A DNA stretch of 64,000 nucleotides from Candidula unifasciata (GCA_905116865.2 CAJHNH020000237.1:116470-180469); one strand, 5' to 3'. Shown: positions 42,615 to 54,455, counted from the stretch's first letter. Notes: a model not told the origin generated them from the letters alone. Made by a program: numbers and translations.

Positions 42615-43554
42615 AACACCCACTGCATCAAGCGCTTTTTAGTGAAAAGGGCGACAGACTGAAGAGGGGAAAATCGTGGCTAGGTCGGGCAGAAGATGTT
42701 ATTAGGCAATTATGCAGCCTAACCGACATCATACCTGGTGCAGAATGGATACCTGTGCCTCAGGCGTTTATTTGTACATTTTCCTGTATTGTCACACTCA
42801 ACAGGCGATGTAGAGAAGAGAATCCTGTTGCTGTTAATGCAGAGGTCAACGCTCTCATCGGTGAAAATTCAGACGAAGCAGATGCACTAATCTACACAGA
42901 CGGATCCGTTATACGCCAAAGAAGAAGCGCATGGGCATTTACAGCACGCTCAGCGGGCAGAACAGTCAAAGAAGCCAACGGTGCCTTCTCCATGACAACC
43001 AGCAGCATGACGATGGAGGTGATGGCAGTGACGCAAGCGTTTGCCTGGCTTGAAACACAAAAATACACCCGCATATGTATACTCAGTGATTCAATGAGTA
43101 TGATCCGGAGGGTTCAGGCAGGTTCAGTGCGAAGACAATGGCTTGAATCATTACAGAAGTCCACTGTGCGTGGAGTCACCTTTATTTTTGTTCCGGGACA
43201 CGCAGGCGTCGATGGAAATGAAAGAGCTGACAGGTTGGCTGGATCCGCTATCACTACCGACGGTCGGCCTATGGATCATGCTGATATTATCAATGCCCTC
43301 AGAGAAATGGGAAGGATAGAGGACTTTGGTGGCAGTGAATCCACATCACTCGCCAGAATGGCAGACTTGGGAATTAAGATCGGCACAGCAAAAAACGAGA
43401 CGCACACCGGACACGTCAGAAGACTTGTTAATCAACATAGAACTGGTACTATTAGCCATCGGACGTTGGGGTTCATACTGAGGGGAGGATCTGAGCACCT
43501 ATGGACATGTCCGGAGTGCAATGACGATAACCCAACTAACTAACTAACTAACTA
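42615..43554 (+). mobile_element. 5'-truncated RNase H-bearing LINE insertion with 13-bp target duplication
   Basis: Bounded by the perfect direct repeat AGTGTTATATTGT at 42602-42614 and 43555-43567, with a (TAAC)n-type 3' tail at 43534-43553. This is classic target-primed insertion. The 5' part (RT) is missing; 42615-42770 is the linker and the rest is the RNase H domain. Its length of about 940 bp and its few lesions suggest it is fairly young. It interrupts the intron before the last ubiquitin-fold exon, in antisense to that gene. Confidence 0.9.
42755..43543 (+). CDS. RNase H domain of a non-LTR retrotransposon (open, 5'-truncated)
   Basis: Open for about 262 codons; the methionine at 42755 is not a natural start because the ORF is cut by truncation. 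All RNase H active-site residues are visible: Asp in LIYTDGSV (residue about 49), Glu in TMEVMAV (about 89), Asp in CILSDSMSM (about 111), and the PGHAGVDGNERADRLAG signature (about 148-164). It ends with a C-terminal zinc-knuckle-like CPEC, as in many RNase H-containing LINE ORF2 proteins. The role would be removal of the RNA template during reverse transcription. Close relatives are at 27080-28040 (broken) and, more distantly, 34126-34779. Confidence 0.85.
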   Translation: MPQAFICTFSCIVTLNRRCREENPVAVNAEVNALIGENSDEADALIYTDGSVIRQRRSAWAFTARSAGRTVKEANGAFSMTTSSMTMEVMAVTQAFAWLETQKYTRICILSDSMSMIRRVQAGSVRRQWLESLQKSTVRGVTFIFVPGHAGVDGNERADRLAGSAITTDGRPMDHADIINALREMGRIEDFGGSESTSLARMADLGIKIGTAKNETHTGHVRRLVNQHRTGTISHRTLGFILRGGSEHLWTCPECNDDNPTN

Positions 43555-43567
43555 AGTGTTATATTGT

Positions 43568-44370
43568 GCTGTAGGAAGGCATGGAAGTGGTCAGTGTGAC
43601 TGACTGACTAGTAAGATTGCCTGAGTTAAGATATTCCACAACTAGTGTTGGATTTCAGGATGTTTATTGTCATCACATGTGTTTAGGGAACTTCTTTTTT
43701 CAGCACTCAGCTCTGAATCCATCTGCAATCCTTTTCTCTGTTCTCCTTATTCCCTACCTGATTTTTTCTTCCTCCGTACAACAGAGTTGGATGTCACACC
43801 TTTGTGTGTGCTAGGTTTCACCATTCTGAGTTAGGAAAAACATCGCTATGCCTTAAACAGTGAAGACTGCGATCAAAGTTGATATCAAGAAATACCTCAA
43901 CAAAGGAAAAGGGAAAGAAAGTTTGACAAAGGGAAAGAAGAAAGCTCGACTGAGGGAAAGGAGAAGAGATCTCAAAAGAGGGAAGGGGAAAGAAATATCA
44001 GTGGGGGGATAGGGAAAGAAAGCTCAGTAGTGGGAAAGAGCAGAATACATACAAATGCAACCAAACTTTTCTGCCAGTCTTTATCAATGGAAAGAAACAA
44101 AACAAAAAAACTAATTAAAACAGTCAAAAAGTCACAATGAAACTAAAATATAAAAATAGTAAACATATATGTAAATTGTACCATACTGTAACTCCGATTT
44201 GTAACTTGGTTTGTGTACACTTCAGCTGTCTTTACGATAAGCATTTATCAGTTTAGAACTAGGGGAGTCATCAGCCTAAGGATTTTAGGCCTGTGGCTAG
44301 TGCAGTCGCCACAGACTGCAGGTTAGGATTTTCTTTTCCTTTGCCTTAACAGAAAACATCTTTATCCTTT
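43568..44370. other. Gene-free interval with GA-rich degenerate repeat
   Basis: 43860-44045 is a loose tandem of GGGAAAGAAAG-like blocks with a spacing of about 35-40 bases. Nothing coding recognised on either strand. Confidence 0.45.
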
Positions 44371-44371
44371 A

Positions 44372-44608
44372 TTTCTTCTTCTTCTTCACGTTCACCACCT
44401 GTAAACTCTGGCAGAAAGTTTTGGTTGTTCGTCCGCATCAGGACTGCAGTCCTGTTCCAGAACTTAAGTGTTGCATGTCTATCCGTTTGACAGATCTGAC
44501 TCATTTGTATGCAGACTGCTGGTTCCTTGCCTCTCACTCAGATGCACTCCAACTTCAAGAGAAGCTCCCAATTAGTCAAATCTTACGACAAGCTTTTGGG
44601 TAGGCAAC
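44372..44608 (-). mobile_element. SINE-like family C, inverted copy with tail
   Basis: Begins with the complement of the GAA tail (TTCTTCTTCTTCACG), then CACCTGTAAACTCTGGCAGA, GGACTGCAGTCCTGTTCCAG, TGCAGACTGCTGGTTCCTTG and CCAATTAGTCAAATCTTACG. Confidence 0.75.
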
Positions 44609-44759
44609 TTTACTGAGGATCAAAGGTTGGTATTCCACGTGAGAGCTCAGTGATTTAACCACTCAGAAAATCTGTAAAAAAACAAAAACAAAATTCATGT
44701 TCTGTAAATACAAAAATAAAATATAACATACAGACCGTATAAACTCATTACACAATTTT

Positions 44760-45610
44760 TTTACAAATCAATACATTATATATTAAGCATAGCAGACAGT
44801 ATCAACTCATTATAAATCAAATATAACATACAAACAGTATCAAAACATTATAAATCAAAACTAGCATACAGACAGTATAGCATCTAAAACAGTATGAACA
44901 CATTATAAATGAAAAAAGCATACAGACAGTGTCAACACATCATAAATCAAATATAGCAAACAAACAGTACAAACTATTATAAATGAAAAATAGCATTGAG
45001 AGCCTGAATACATTACAAATCAAATATAGCATTCAAACAGTATCAACACATCACAAATCACATATAGCTGACAGACAGTATCATCATATTATATGTCAAA
45101 TAAAGCATATACAGTCGTCATCATCATCATCATGATCCCATAACACTACATGTTGTTGAATCGCCAGTTTCTGTTGACAGTCTGATCAACTCTCTCCACC
45201 TTTGGCAGTCAGTTTCAATGGACTTCAAGGTTGCATTCCTGAAGCTTGTCCAGTCAATCAGGTTGTGTAGCCAGGTCTTTGTTGATCTGTCTCTTCTTCT
45301 CTTTTCCTTTACTGAGCCCTGCAGTATTGTCTTTGAGAGGCCATTTGCTCTTATTTCATGTCTACCACTGCATTTTTTGCCTTTTCACTGTAGTTAAGAG
45401 AGGTTTATTGTTGCCAATATACACAGAGTATCAACACATTATAAATCAAATATAGCAAACACATAGTATCAACACATTATAAATCAAATATAGCAAACAC
45501 ATAGTATCAACACATTATAAATCAAATATAGCAAACACATAGTATCAACACATTATAAATCAAATATAGCAAACACATAGTATCAACACATTATAAATCA
45601 CATATAGCAG
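44760..45610. repeat. 38-bp A/T-rich minisatellite, degenerate then perfect, split by a LINE scrap
   Basis: Unit AACACATTATAAATCAAATA+TAGCAAACACATAGTATC. 45430-45605 has about five nearly perfect copies; 44760-45112 has older, uneven copies (CAGACAGTATCAACACAT). The two parts are separated by a LINE fragment at 45118-45410. The right end lies about 35 bases from the donor of middle exon B2. Confidence 0.85.
45118..45410 (-). pseudogene. LINE 3'-end fragment within the 38-bp array
   Basis: Its minus strand looks like the end of a LINE ORF2 (a loosely conserved stretch with a DWTSFRNATLKSIETDCQRW-like reading) with a CAT repeat at 45117-45133 as the complement of an ATG-repeat tail. Assignment is tentative. 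Confidence 0.45.
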
Positions 45611-45641
45611 ACAGAAAGACTTCACTTCAGCTACTACATAC

Positions 45642-45698
45642 CATTTGTTCAACATCTTCCTTGAGACCTTGTATAAAGGTTCTGATTCCAAAGTCAGC
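45642..45698 (-). CDS. Ubiquitin-fold protein, middle exon version B2 (alpha-1 helix)
   Basis: A 57-nt exon on the minus strand between acceptor CCATTTCTCTCAG and donor ATG|GTATGT. It encodes 19 residues, ADFGIRTFIQGLKEDVEQM, phase 0 at both ends. Aligned on ubiquitin it covers the end of beta-2 and helix alpha-1, with hydrophobic Ile, Leu and Val at the positions of ubiquitin Ile23, Val26 and Ile30 and the Lys at that of Lys27. It shares 10 of 19 residues with exon B1 at 59447-59503, has the same length and phase and a similar donor. Either can be joined between the 5' and 3' exons. Using both would also stay in frame but would add a second helix. Confidence 0.65.
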
Positions 45699-46679
45699 CT
45701 GAGAGAAATGGAATGTATGTATTATGAAACAGTAAGGTCATTAAATTAGTCTCATCTGAGTTGCAGAGGTGAGTTATCATATATTCTTTGCGACACGATC
45801 ATAAGTATGTTTTTCGACTGGTCTTTATTGTTTTGACCCTGTGGGTTCCAGTACAAAGACATTCTTATTACACTGTTACCAAGTTTCTCAGCATCCTATC
45901 CAACAGCCATCTTTACCTCACCTCTGAATTCACAGGGTTTCTTTAGTTCTCTCCCAAAACATAATATATTTAATTCTATCATACCATTTAATTTCCTTTA
46001 GGTTTTGCTCAATGTTTGTCATTTTTTAATAATTGTTTTAGTCACTCTTTAAAATTCAGTTACACAGAACAGTAACGGAACATTGCTAAAACTGTGAAAT
46101 AAAGTTATTTAAAACATATTATTTTATGCTAGGTCTCTGGCCTTTTGCATGTGATGATCAACATTTTTGTAACTGTAAGTGTAGCTGAATATTCCTCATG
46201 TAGTATTTTCATTCCAGAACCGTGTTCACATTAGGGCTTCTAAAGAGCTGTATCCTGTCCTTCTCAAGGGGTCTCCAGTACCATTCCTTCATGCTGGTGA
46301 ACCCCTGCCTCAACTTCCAGAAACCCTATCTTCCATGACTGTTCTTTTTAAGCACCTGTGGCAATAAGTGTGACCAAAGTAAGAATTTTCTGAGAAATTT
46401 GGCTTTCCAGCCAATTTTCTCTGACAATCAAATCTTGTTGAATGTTGATATTTGTTCTCTCTCTAAGGGATTGTAGAAAAAAATGTCTGTAACATTTCAC
46501 TTCAAAAGTCAAAATTTTCCTTTTTTTTTTGTTTTTGTTTTGTTTCTATTCAGACAAAGCTAGATTAAAAACACCAACACAATAAAAAACAGGTACAAAA
46601 GCTTTCTGTCGTTAACTCTGGCGAACCCTGTTTCTCTTGGAGAAGCTCGAATCTGACCAGCTTGATTCTCATCATGGCA

Positions 46680-46995
46680 GCATTTCTCATCGTGTGAACC
46701 AGTGTTTGGGGGGAGGGGTATTTCGATTGTTAAAGGAGAGTGGGGGTGGGGCGGGGGTAATTTGATTGTTGAGTAAGGCAAATTTGTTAAGGGGGCAAAA
46801 TTTTTTTGGTTAAAGGGGCAATCTGATTGTTAGGGGGAGGCAATTTGATTGTATTGGGGGGGGGGGGGGGGGGGGGAGGGGGGTATTTACTGTTAAAAAA
46901 AGAGGGGAGAGGGGGCAATCTGATTGTTGAGTGAGGTAATTTGATTGTTGAGGGGGTTTAAGTTACATAGGGGGGAGAGGGGGGGGGGGGGGTAG
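46680..46995. repeat. G-rich degenerate tandem repeat
   Basis: Blocks of GGGGGCAATTTGATTGTT alternate with G runs of 5-25 at roughly 30-base spacing. Many closely spaced G runs could form quadruplexes on the plus strand. Confidence 0.75.
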
Positions 46996-47559
46996 GTGGA
47001 GCATGACACAAAAAGGTTGGAAAACACTGGTGTAAACTGATACACTCGACAATACTTTTCATGTCAGAAAGCAAAGTGTCCCAGTGTTGGATGCAAGTTT
47101 GTTGTTGTTCTAAAGCCCCACCCAGGCTATTACCTGTGACCCTAATATTAACCTATGTGTTGAACAGGGTTTATGGGACCTGTCCCCGGGTGATCCTCAT
47201 CCAAATGGTGGCACTTTGTGTCAGGGGGTGTTGATCGCTCGGTGTGATGTCCGGCTGAGGTTGAATGCAGTCAGACAAATTGTGCCTCAATGACTGGGCA
47301 GTCTCTTCAACTGTTGATTATCAGCTAGTTAGCGTGTACAGGGATACCTGTTACAGCACTTGGGCACCTCCCTTGGTGCTCCAGCTTTCTTCCATAGATC
47401 ATATAAGTAGATCCTTCCTGCAGTGCAGAAACTTAGTATGCTGGGCTAGGACTTCAGTATGTGCACACCAGAATAACATATGCAGTAAAACTCTCTGGAG
47501 ATCTGAGTGTACAGAAAAAGAGGTCATGACATTTCTATCATGACAGGTCTATGGGTAAG

Positions 47560-48060
47560 CACCAGCAAGAAAATCAAAGTTAAAATTCTCAGAGTATGCA
47601 ACTTCCCTGTAGCAACACACGGATGTGAGTTGTAGACTATCTCCTAGTCCTTAAGAAAGAAAATAGGGGCTTTTGGGTTGAAATGCTATCAAAAGATTCT
47701 CAGAATATCATGGACATTGAAGAGTAGAGATACTGACATTTTAAAAGATCTGAACATCAAGAAAGATTGGCTAATAAACAGCATCTTGTCTTGGAAGCTG
47801 AAATATTTTGGTCACATAAAGCACCATAGCAGATTTTTTTTTTTTAAATAGCAGAAGGCATGGTACCAGGAAGTAGGGGCAGGGGCCGACCGACATGAGG
47901 AAGAGCACAGGATATAAGTGACTCCTTGAATATGAAAGTGCATGAGGTGGAAGATCTGCCAAGAGACAGAGTTTCTTTCAGGCAGACCATGTTGAGAGCA
48001 ACGTTCTGCAAAGGACCTGCTACATGATGTTGATTTAATTGGTTGAAAAGGGAGGGTGTC
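47560..48060 (+). pseudogene. LINE ORF2 C-terminal fragment
   Basis: Readable in broken frames: KILRVCNFPVATHGCEL, LKCYQKILRISWTLKSRDTD, LKYFGHIKHHS, followed by a degraded GRGRP-like segment and an AKRQSFFQ end. These are ordered as in the C-terminal third of APE-type LINE ORF2. Minus-strand frames across it are shadows. Confidence 0.7.
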
Positions 48061-48384
48061 AATGAAAATACATAAATTTTGAAGAGACCGAGAATCAAAA
48101 GAGATCTGCTGGTGGAAATTAGAAGAAATTGGAGGATAACATCAAGAGATGGACAAATGGCTTTCTCAGAGAGTTCACATTCTTGGCAAACAACTGAGCA
48201 GGTCGAAGATGCTGTGCAGCCAACCTCCATTTTGGAGACAGTATATGATTGAGTAATTTATATAAATGTACATATGCAATCACTCATTGCAGTATTGAAA
48301 AAAATCAGTGACTTCAAACCGCTCCAATATATCCTGAACAAAAAGCTGATTACCTCCTGTGTCTTTCAAGCCTACTAGGACTGT

Positions 48385-48510
48385 ATAACAAGTGACCAGC
48401 ATGCGGTGACACAAAGTGCCTCCATTCAGATGAGGATCAGCGGGGCATAAGTCCCAGAAACCATGTTTAAATGTTAGGGCCCTTGACTACAGCTGGGGTG
48501 GGGCTTTGAA
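48385..48510. repeat. Dispersed repeat family 'GCGATAAACAC', diverged copy
   Basis: Shares CGGTGACACAAAGTGCC, CAGATGAGGATCA and CCAGAAACC with 2280-2370 and 55170-55250. Confidence 0.5.
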
Positions 48511-48841
48511 ATAAAATGAAAAAACTGTGTCCCAAACTGGGATAGGAATAAGATCATTGCCTGTCCATTCATACATATATATATATACATGAAAGTGCTT
48601 AGTGTCTGTGACATCTCAGATACTTACTTTGTGATCAGATAAACAATACATTTTTTCTATGCATTTTATGTGCTGTTCCGAGTGATTTCTTACATGTTAG
48701 TACACATGAATATAGCAGCATCCTGCTTTTTGCTGTGTTTTGTGCACTGATGAAGGTTTTGTACACACACCAACTGGGTTCTTGTGAAGCAGATCATGTG
48801 TTACAGTGTCCAGATTCCCGATGCACCGATGGCAGCTTAGT

Positions 48842-49690
48842 GACTGTAAAGTGTTGACACCAAGGATGTCTGAAGAGAAACAATAAAAGTATAGTGTTGA
48901 CACCAAGGATGTCTGAAGAGAAACAATAAAAGTAAAGTGTTGACACTAAGGATGTCTGAAGAGAAACAATAAAAGTAAAGTGTTTACACCAAGGGATGTC
49001 TGAAGAGAAACAATAAAAGTAAAGTGTTGACACCAAGGATGTCTGAAGAGAAACAATAAAAGTATAGTGTTGACACCAAGGGATGTCTGAAGAGAAACAA
49101 TAAAAGTATAGTGTTGACACCAAGGGATGTCTGAAGAGAAACAATAAAAGTAAAGTGTTGACACCAAGGATGTCTGAAGAGAAACAATAAAAGTAAAGTG
49201 TTGACACCAAGGGATGTCTGAAGAGAAACAATAAAAGTAAAGTGTTGACACCAAGGATGTCCGAAGAGAAACAATAAAAGTATAGTGTTGACACTAAGGA
49301 TGTCTGAAGAGAGACAATAAAAGTATAGTGTTGACACCAAGGATGTCTGAAGAGAAACAATAAAAGTAAAGTGTTGACACCAAGGATGTCTGAAGAGAAA
49401 CAATAAAAGTATAGTGTTGACACCAAGGGATGTCTGAAGAGAAACAATTGAAGTATAGTGTTGACACCAAGGATGTCTGAAGAGAAACAATAAAAGTATA
49501 GTGTTGACACCAAGGGATGTCTGAAGAGAAACAATAAAAGTAAAGTGTTGACACCTAGGATGTCTGAAGAGAAACAATAAAAGTAAAGTGTTGACACCAA
49601 GGGTTGTCTGAAAAGGAACAATAAAAGTAAAGTGTTGACACCAAGGGTTGTCTGAAAAGGAACAATAAAAGTAAAGTGTTGACACCATAA
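48842..49690. repeat. 43-bp minisatellite, about 20 units
   Basis: Units AAAGTGTTGACACCAAGGAT+GTCTGAAGAGAAACAATAAA+AGT, with a 44-bp form (AAGGGATG). On the minus strand, the sense of the ubiquitin-fold gene, each unit reads TTGTTTCTCTTCAG|ACATCC, a good match to a 3' splice site. Frames of up to about 300 codons on the minus strand are artefacts. The array lies in the long intron between the two middle exons. Confidence 0.95.
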
Positions 49691-50135
49691 GCAGTTTGTA
49701 AAAAAACAACAGAAGAAGTGTTGACATCAGAGGCAGTCTGGAGAGAAAGAACAGAAGTAGTGTTGACATCAGAGGCAGTCTGGAGAGAAAGAACAGAAGA
49801 AGTGTTAACATCAGAGGAAATCTGGAGAGAAAGAACAGAAGTGTTGACATCAGAGGAAATCTGGAGAGAAACAACAGAAGTAGTGTTCACAACAGGGGCA
49901 GTCTGGAGAGGAACAACAGGAGTAAAGTGTTGATACCAGGCGCACTCTGGAGAGGAACAACAGAAGTAAAGTGTTGATACCAGGGACAGTCTGGAGAGGA
50001 ACAACAGAAGTAAAGTGTTGATACCAGGGGCACTCTGGAGAGGAACAACAGAAGTAAAGTATTGATACCAGGGGCACTATGGAGAGAAACAACAGAAGTA
50101 AAGTGTTGGCACCAGAAGCAGTCTGAAGAGGAAGG
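49690..50135. repeat. Older, diverged continuation of the 43-bp array (about 45-bp units)
   Basis: Units such as GTAAAGTGTTGATACCAGGG+GCACTCTGGAGAGGAACAAC+AGAA. The gradient from old to young copies suggests growth at one edge. Confidence 0.85.
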
Positions 50136-51150
50136 GAAAAAAACACATTATTGTGCTGCTACTACTTTCTTTCCTACAGTATGCTGTGTTTGTAAATTTT
50201 TGCTGTGTTTGTTATTCGACCTATGCTTGGTTGATAATAATTTATGTAACCTATGGCCCCAATGGTTTGAAATGAATTCTGTCTGTATTCTATAGCTGTT
50301 GATTTCAAGCTTTGCGATACGCAAGGCCAATGAAGACACCTTTATTTTTTTTGGGTGCTGCCTAGTTGGTCATGTTCCCAAAACACTTGTTTCTATGAGT
50401 GCTAATCAATATATTGTCTTTTTGTTTATTATATATTCTACGACCTCAAGGGTTCGTTCTCTGTTTATTTCTGTGAATGATACTTTTTTCTAAGCATTCC
50501 ACATATTTTTGTGTGTGCGCGCGTGTGTGTGTAATAATTTTAATATTTCATTAGCAAACACAATTACTTGCTGTACTGGTACCCTTGATGTAAAATAATT
50601 AAAACATTAAATTCAGTTTATGTAACATAACAACTGTAGTTAACTAGTTTATTTCAATTTGACATAACTATAGATTTCAAAATCCCCCCCCCCCCCCCAA
50701 TCACCTTTTTATGGGTCGTTTGTTGTAAAACGTATAGTTAGAAATAAGTGAGTTAAACAATACGCTATCTAAAGAGTTATTTTTAATGGTATCAAAGGGT
50801 TTATTAAACAAACTTGAATGGACAATCACAAGGTTGAACAACTTTGTGATGAAGAGGAAGGTAATCACGACTTGCGAAGAGTAAACCCAATCTCAGGGAA
50901 AGAGGTAAGCATCACCGTAACGAAGAAGTTAACACACTAGTCCCCAAAGTGATAAACACTATGTAACAATGGAGAAAATTCAACGGGTTAATTACAAGTA
51001 ACGGTGAGAAATACAGGACAGTCCGGGAAAGCGAGGAATGACTCTGGGGTCTATTATTATGTACGGAAATACCTGCGTTTTGTCTAACAACCGCAACACG
51101 ACAACAAGCAGGTGTTGCCTGCGTTGGATACTTCGTCATCATTGTCAATT
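50136..51150. other. Gene-free AT-rich interval
   Basis: Contains a short CG/GT stretch at 50510-50530 and a C run at 50683-50699. No exon or repeat family recognised. Confidence 0.4.
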
Positions 51151-51179
51151 TCCACTTCTGCTGTGAGGTGTTGTGGAGA

Positions 51180-51395
51180 GCTGCCGTTTGCGATGCATAA
51201 CTTGATGGGCAATAATTGTTTTTGTCAATATGTATCGCTGTAGAAGCTCTTTAATGTCAATAATGCATGTCTCCTGCAGCGACCTCTTGCTTTCCCTTCA
51301 GATCTTTTCGCGTGTAGCGCCCGCGTTGGTAGTTGTTCTGGCTGAATTCTCATTAGATGACCAAACCATTTGATTTTCTATTTCTCAATGAATTT
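51180..51395 (-). pseudogene. LINE ORF2 C-terminal fragment
   Basis: Complement reads a KWFGHLMRI-like motif (in broken frames) followed by GKQEVAAGDMHY near 51290-51265, the pattern of a LINE ORF2 end. Tentative. Confidence 0.45.
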
Positions 51396-51850
51396 GCTGT
51401 ATGGTGTTGTTCCTACAGTCTGTCGGAATGGATACTTCAACTTGTTAAATATGGCCAGTGTCTGGAGGTGGGGATGAGAGGGGGAGACCTGGTAGCTGTT
51501 GCTACATTGACAGGTGACGCTCACATTTGCCGTTCCTCAGAAGCTGAGATGATAGACGAACACACGGGGCAGTCCTACTCCAGACATTAACCCTTATCTT
51601 TTCTTTGGTAATCTGGTAGTCTTAGTTTCAGCTTCATCGCAAACGGGTCACCCCATAATTGCTTTTCTCCTGTGCCAACTAAAAACACACAGAACGTTTA
51701 TAATTTATCAGTTATCACAGTTATCTTTTGTCACTTCTTCTTGTACAACTTCGGGTGTCGAGGGAGATATAAGGTGCTATTTCTTGCTCTTCTGGTCGTC
51801 TCGACCACATCGTGCTGTTTTAGAGTTTCTCTGATGTTATCTTTCGGTAC

Positions 51851-51854
<4 letters not shown>

Positions 51855-51930
<76 letters not shown>
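51855..51930. repeat. (GT)n microsatellite
   Basis: About 38 uninterrupted GT units after TACGTAT. Confidence 0.98.
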
Positions 51931-51932
<2 letters not shown>

Positions 51933-52337
51933 CCTATCTCGAAGACTGAGATTTCGCGAAGAGTTCCCTGAAAAAGTCCAACATTGTGGGAGCAGGGCTA
52001 GTGTTTGATGGCATTCAGTTTACACCCTTAGACCCCTACACTACTGGACTTCCCTGGAACTCCCCATGAAATCTCGAAGTCCCCGAGATGGAATGAATGA
52101 ACTGCTGTTCGTCCGTCTCTTCTTTCCGTGTATGCATTATATGGTATGACGTCACAAGGCATTCGCTCTAAGTGGGCAAACCATCGAATTTGCTGTCTTT
52201 GGAAGTAATTGAAAATAGTTTCTGTGCTTACGTTTCCAGTGAACTTAATCGTGATTTTATCTCCTCTAGATCAGACAACTTACGTCTCTCAATAATGTTA
52301 GGAAACTAAACTAGTGCTTGTGTGGCATGGATATATC

Positions 52338-52361
52338 TGGGGGGGGGGGGGGGGGGGGGGA
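52338..52361. repeat. Poly-G tract at the 5' edge of a LINE fragment
   Basis: About 22 G residues directly before the first readable RT codons (FDKAW). Confidence 0.9.
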
Positions 52362-54455
52362 GCCTTTGATAAGGCCTGGAAAGAAGGTTTCATGAAGAAA
52401 CTGAGAAACTAGAAAATGAATAGGAATATGTTCAGATGGGTGACAGCAAACTTATATAACAGAAGAGCCCGATTACAGATAGAAGGAGTCAAGAGCAAGA
52501 AAGTCTTGATGCACCATGGTGTCCTCCAAGGCGGTGTCCTGTTGCCAACACTTTTTCTGGTCTACATCAACGACCTAATTGCTTTGCTGATCTACCCCAT
52601 GATATTAATGCTGCGATGTTTGCTGACGACTTGGTACCATATTGCAACACAAAAAAAATCTTCAACAGTGGCCACTTGATACAAAGCTCCATAGACGCAG
52701 TAGCTGCATGGGCTCATAAATGGTGTGTCAGCATCAGCGTAGACATGTAAAGCACAGCCATCTTCACCCTCTCCTTTAAACAAAAATGAGGCATCATTCA
52801 AATAAATACAATACCACTAAGAAAGGATAAGGAGCCCACATACCTCGCAATAACGTTTTATGATAGGTTAACATGGAGAAAACACACCAACAAGGCAGCA
52901 ACCATAGCCAGAAGGAAGCTAGCAATTTGATAAAACTAAGTGGAACAACATAGGGATAATGGGAAAATGCTAAGGACAAGTTGTCAACAAAGTGTAAGAC
53001 CACATCTTAAACACGGGTCAACTGCATGGAGTTCAGCATCAAAAGCCATCCACAAAGGTTAGATAAATTGCAAAATCAAGCACCCAGAGTCATAACAGGC
53101 GGGATGAAATCAACACCTATAGCTGTGATGGAGAAGACGGCGATGACCCAAACACTGACTGAACAGTCAGAGTCAGACGTTGCCCAGCTTCTGAGTTGAG
53201 TGCATGGCGTAACACTGTGAGCTGCGGATTTCATTTGAACTATGATAAACATTTTATGTGTTTTTCGTTGGCACAGGTGCGGAGCAACTATGGGGCGACC
53301 CGTTTGCTATGAAGCTGAAACTAAGCTTACCAGATTACCAGATCACTGACTGAACGCTGGGACACCAAGATACTAATACAAGCAGATCAGTTTCGTGGCA
53401 TGCATGAACACCCTATAGAAGATTCCAATAGCAAGCAATGGGGCGACTTAAAAGAAGCAGTTTCATCGACCAGGCCCAACGGTTCTGCAGGTAAACCACT
53501 GATCTGCCTGCAACTGACAGTCCCTTAATTGCTATTCTAGATCAAACGCTTTAGGGAAAGGATTATAAGTTCCCAATACACATCTAGACAGAAGTGAAAG
53601 GGGTATTCGACAAGGAAGAACAAAACAGTATGCAGTATGAAACAGCCACCCTCGCTCTACTAGATGATGAATACTCACAGACTCTGTGAATTCGTGTCTA
53701 TACGGATGGGTCAGCACAAAACGCCAGCAGAAATGGAGGAGCGGGAGTGAATTTTGAGCATCCAAATAATACCAGATACACAACTAAAATACCAACAGGA
53801 AAGCACTGTCACAACTATGATGCAGAAGTTCGAGCCATCAAAAAGCAGCAGAGAAACTGTTGAATATACGTCATACCTCACAACCCTAGGTGTTCCTAAC
53901 AGATGCAAAAGCGGTCCTTCAGACACTCGAATCCGGAAAACTACCTGGTATACGAACACTACTCTTTAAACTAGGTAGCCGGTGTAAGGTAACTATGCAA
54001 TTGAAACCACCCCATTGTTGAGTTCCTGGAAATGAAACAGCTGATAAACTAGCTAAGGAAGGTGCAACGGAATAACAACCTGACGTAACAGTCTCTTATG
54101 AGAAGAAGAAGAGATCCTCAAATCAACGAGAAAGCCACCAAAACCGACACAAGACGATTATTAGATAATGGACAGACTAGAGCAAATTATTATTCTACGC
54201 CTTAGAACAGGATAAAATCAACTTTGCAGCCACATGAACACGCAATTTAAGACTGGCGAATCAGCCATGTGTACATGTGGATTAGTACCTGAGACAACAG
54301 ATCACATACTCCAAGACTGTCCCAAATACAACGTGAAACGTTTGGCCAAGAGAGACACAGATGCAAGCCACAGTTTACGGGTCGCTAAATGAATTACAAA
54401 AGAAAGTGAAGTCCATATTATAGACAACATTGCAGATATAGATCATGTATTTTAA
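52361..54455 (+). pseudogene. 5'-truncated LINE with RT and RNase H
   Basis: Begins in RT motif A (AFDKAWKEGFMKKL at 52361), then VTANLYNRRARLQIEGVKSK, motif B HHGVLQGGVLLPTLFLVYIN (52510-52575) and, after a shift, the catalytic MFADDLVPY near 52615-52640. A connection block follows (LRKDKEPTYLAITFYDRLTW). RNase H begins with RVYTDGSAQNASRNGGAG near 53695, has a Glu in YDAEVRAIKKA, an Asp in FLTDAKAVLQTLES and a VPGNETADKLAKEGAT motif near 54020-54070. It ends in a CTCGLVPETTDHILQDCPKY zinc-knuckle tail. FADD, RNase H and the tail suggest a Jockey/I/CR1-like clade different from the YTDD family at 34126. Numerous frame breaks. Confidence 0.8.

Noticed and set aside
42590..43620. Possible plus-strand last exon starting after CTTCTGTCTTTCCAG at 42596 and reading across the LINE insertion site
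   Set aside because: The acceptor-like sequence is good, but the short peptide has no support, and the surrounding intron belongs to a minus-strand gene.
48794..50004. Long Phe/Leu/Ser-rich frames on the minus strand (up to 296 codons), membrane-like
   Set aside because: Artefacts of the 43-bp array; three frames carry the same text and no independent coding evidence exists.
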